From the NCBI GenBank assembly GCA_964599895.1, contig CAZRHT010000059.1, positions 1 to 15,574 of the forward strand: 15,574 bases of DNA, given 5' to 3'. Position numbers and translations under genes: made by a program. The stretch's first letter is position 1, and every line of letters starts with the position of its first letter. Source of the stretch: UM-FILTER-49-7 sp964599895. GTDB lineage: Bacteria > Acidobacteriota > Holophagae > Thermotomaculales > Thermotomaculaceae. Below are positions 14,348 through 15,574 of the stretch, in pieces. The notes under the pieces were generated by a model. It saw nothing but the letters and a program-made list of their open reading frames with translations, ran no database searches and was not told where the DNA came from.

Positions 14348-14374
14348 CCCGGATGATGGAAATAGAGAGAGTGA

Positions 14375-15574
14375 ATGGTGATTAAAAAAACTTGGAACCG
14401 TTATCTACAATCGTACAAAGGCCTTCCCGGTGCATCCTGGATGCTGGCACTGGTCGTATTGATCAATCGCAGCGGATCTATGGTACTCGTGTTCATGACG
14501 CTCTATCTGGTTAACGAAATGGGAGTTTCACCAGCCCAGGCTGCGCTGGCAATCAGTATGTACGGGTTCGGCGGCATGGCAGGTACAGTGGCAGGGGGAT
14601 TTCTGGCCGATAGACTGGGATACAAACGGATTCAATGGATGAGTTTGCTCCTGAATGGCCTGGGTTTCATCGCATTGGGCCACCTTCATTCTCTCCGCAC
14701 AATTCAGGCCATGATGGCGATCATCGGAGTCGTGGCGGAAGCATTCCGGCCGGCAAATTCGGCCGCAGTGGCGGATTCCTGCCCGCCGAATCAACTGGCA
14801 CGTGGATATGCGTTGAATCGCCTTGCCGTTAACGTTGGCGCTACAATCGGCCCCGCTGTAGGAGGCGTGCTGGTGCTGGTGGGGTACCGTTTTCTATTCT
14901 GGGTAGATGGATTGACGTGCATGGTTGCTGCCATGGTCCTCCTGCTTTTCTATACGGAACCATCCCGAAAAGAATCACAGGCAACAAATGACAACTTCGG
15001 GACAGGGTCTGCCTTGAAGGATTTCCCTTTTCTTCTTTTTCTGCTGGTACTTCTCTGCTACGGAATGCTGTATATGCAGCTTCTCAGTACATTCCCCCTG
15101 TTTATGGATTCGACCTACGGACTTCACGCAACCGCCATTGGACTTCTTTTTGCCATGAATGCCATTATCTGCGCCACAGTGGAAATGCCACTAATTTCCC
15201 GTTTTCACAAGGTGGCACCGCTTCGCATGGTAAGCGTGGGCATTCTGTTCTTTGCGCTGGGCTTTGCTCTACTTCCCTTTGGGAAATCCGGGCTTTTTGC
15301 GGCTTTCACCGTGGTACTCTGGACCATCGGAGAGATTCTGTCGTTTCCTCAGTTTTCCGCAATGGTGGCCATCCGTGCGGGGGAAAAGCGCCGGGGCCGC
15401 TACATGGGGCTCTACTCCCTGTCATTTTCAACAGCACTGGTTCTTGGCCCGGCCATTGGTGGAATACTGTACCAGAAACTTGGAGGTACACTTTTGTGGC
15501 TTTCGTATATCCCGCTGGGACTCTTGATGATTATTGTCTTTCATACCGGAGCAAAACCCATGTTCGAACCTCCG
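14375..15574 (+). CDS. MFS transporter, 3' end cut by window edge
   Basis: Four hundred codons are open to the right edge with no stop. The protein is hydrophobic with about twelve likely membrane helices, and has major facilitator motif A after helix 2 as GGFLADRLGYKR (74-85). A second landmark is RGYALNRLAVNVGATIGPAVGG (143-164), typical of drug/H+ antiporter-like (DHA1) members such as the MdtH/YdeE group. A hydrophilic loop at about 193-212 separates the two six-helix halves. MFS proteins of this type are usually 400-420 residues, so it is probably nearly complete. The start is ATG at 14375, preceded by the purine-rich GAGAGAG; M2 is GTG-encoded. It is divergent from the thioredoxin-permease operon across a 518-base spacer. 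The substrate is unknown; multidrug export is the family-based guess. Confidence 0.85.
   Translation, partial: MVIKKTWNRYLQSYKGLPGASWMLALVVLINRSGSMVLVFMTLYLVNEMGVSPAQAALAISMYGFGGMAGTVAGGFLADRLGYKRIQWMSLLLNGLGFIALGHLHSLRTIQAMMAIIGVVAEAFRPANSAAVADSCPPNQLARGYALNRLAVNVGATIGPAVGGVLVLVGYRFLFWVDGLTCMVAAMVLLLFYTEPSRKESQATNDNFGTGSALKDFPFLLFLLVLLCYGMLYMQLLSTFPLFMDSTYGLHATAIGLLFAMNAIICATVEMPLISRFHKVAPLRMVSVGILFFALGFALLPFGKSGLFAAFTVVLWTIGEILSFPQFSAMVAIRAGEKRRGRYMGLYSLSFSTALVLGPAIGGILYQKLGGTLLWLSYIPLGLLMIIVFHTGAKPMFEPP

Noticed and set aside
14066..14374. Search for a tRNA, small RNA or short gene in the thioredoxin-MFS spacer
   Set aside because: No cloverleaf, no strong terminator and no reading frame with a ribosome-binding site was found before the MFS start.

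Overview
The window is an ordinary-looking stretch of a Gram-negative-type bacterial chromosome: dense genes, short gaps, sigma70-like promoters, a twin-arginine (Tat) leader, a Sec signal peptide and the MEP isoprenoid pathway. No rRNA, tRNA, CRISPR array, insertion sequence or phage gene was seen. The organism cannot be named from this sequence. The NapG/NapH-like polyferredoxin, the compact CstA and a multi-PAS hybrid kinase fit an environmental, anaerobic or facultative lineage (Desulfobacterota or a candidate phylum would be plausible), but that is inference.

Region 1 (1-5622, all minus strand) reads cstA > valS > ispD > ispF. cstA (peptide/pyruvate uptake) overlaps valS (valyl-tRNA synthetase) by 20 bases. 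After a 133-base gap with its own promoter and a CRP/FNR-like palindrome come ispD and ispF, which overlap by ATGA. ispF runs off the left edge and lacks only its extreme C-terminus.

Region 2 (5832-11086, plus strand) holds a two-gene iron-sulfur module: a Tat-leader DUF362 protein and, one base later, a single-chain polyferredoxin that looks like NapH fused to NapG. It has two membrane CxxxCP motifs, six predicted [4Fe-4S] sites and an internal twin-arginine segment. A 893-residue hybrid histidine kinase follows 106 bases downstream. No nitrate reductase catalytic subunit or other terminal enzyme is present, so the module's substrate is unknown. It is the best candidate here for an undescribed system.

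Region 3 (14065-11083, minus strand) is a probable metal/thiol operon: strong promoter, a leader of about 174 nt with predicted long-range helices, an exported thioredoxin-like protein, an intercistronic hairpin, an SO_0444-family Cu/Zn permease with a C-terminal HMA domain, then an alpha/beta hydrolase whose 3' end overlaps the kinase gene by 4 bases. Region 4 (14375 to the right edge, plus strand) is a 3'-truncated MFS transporter.
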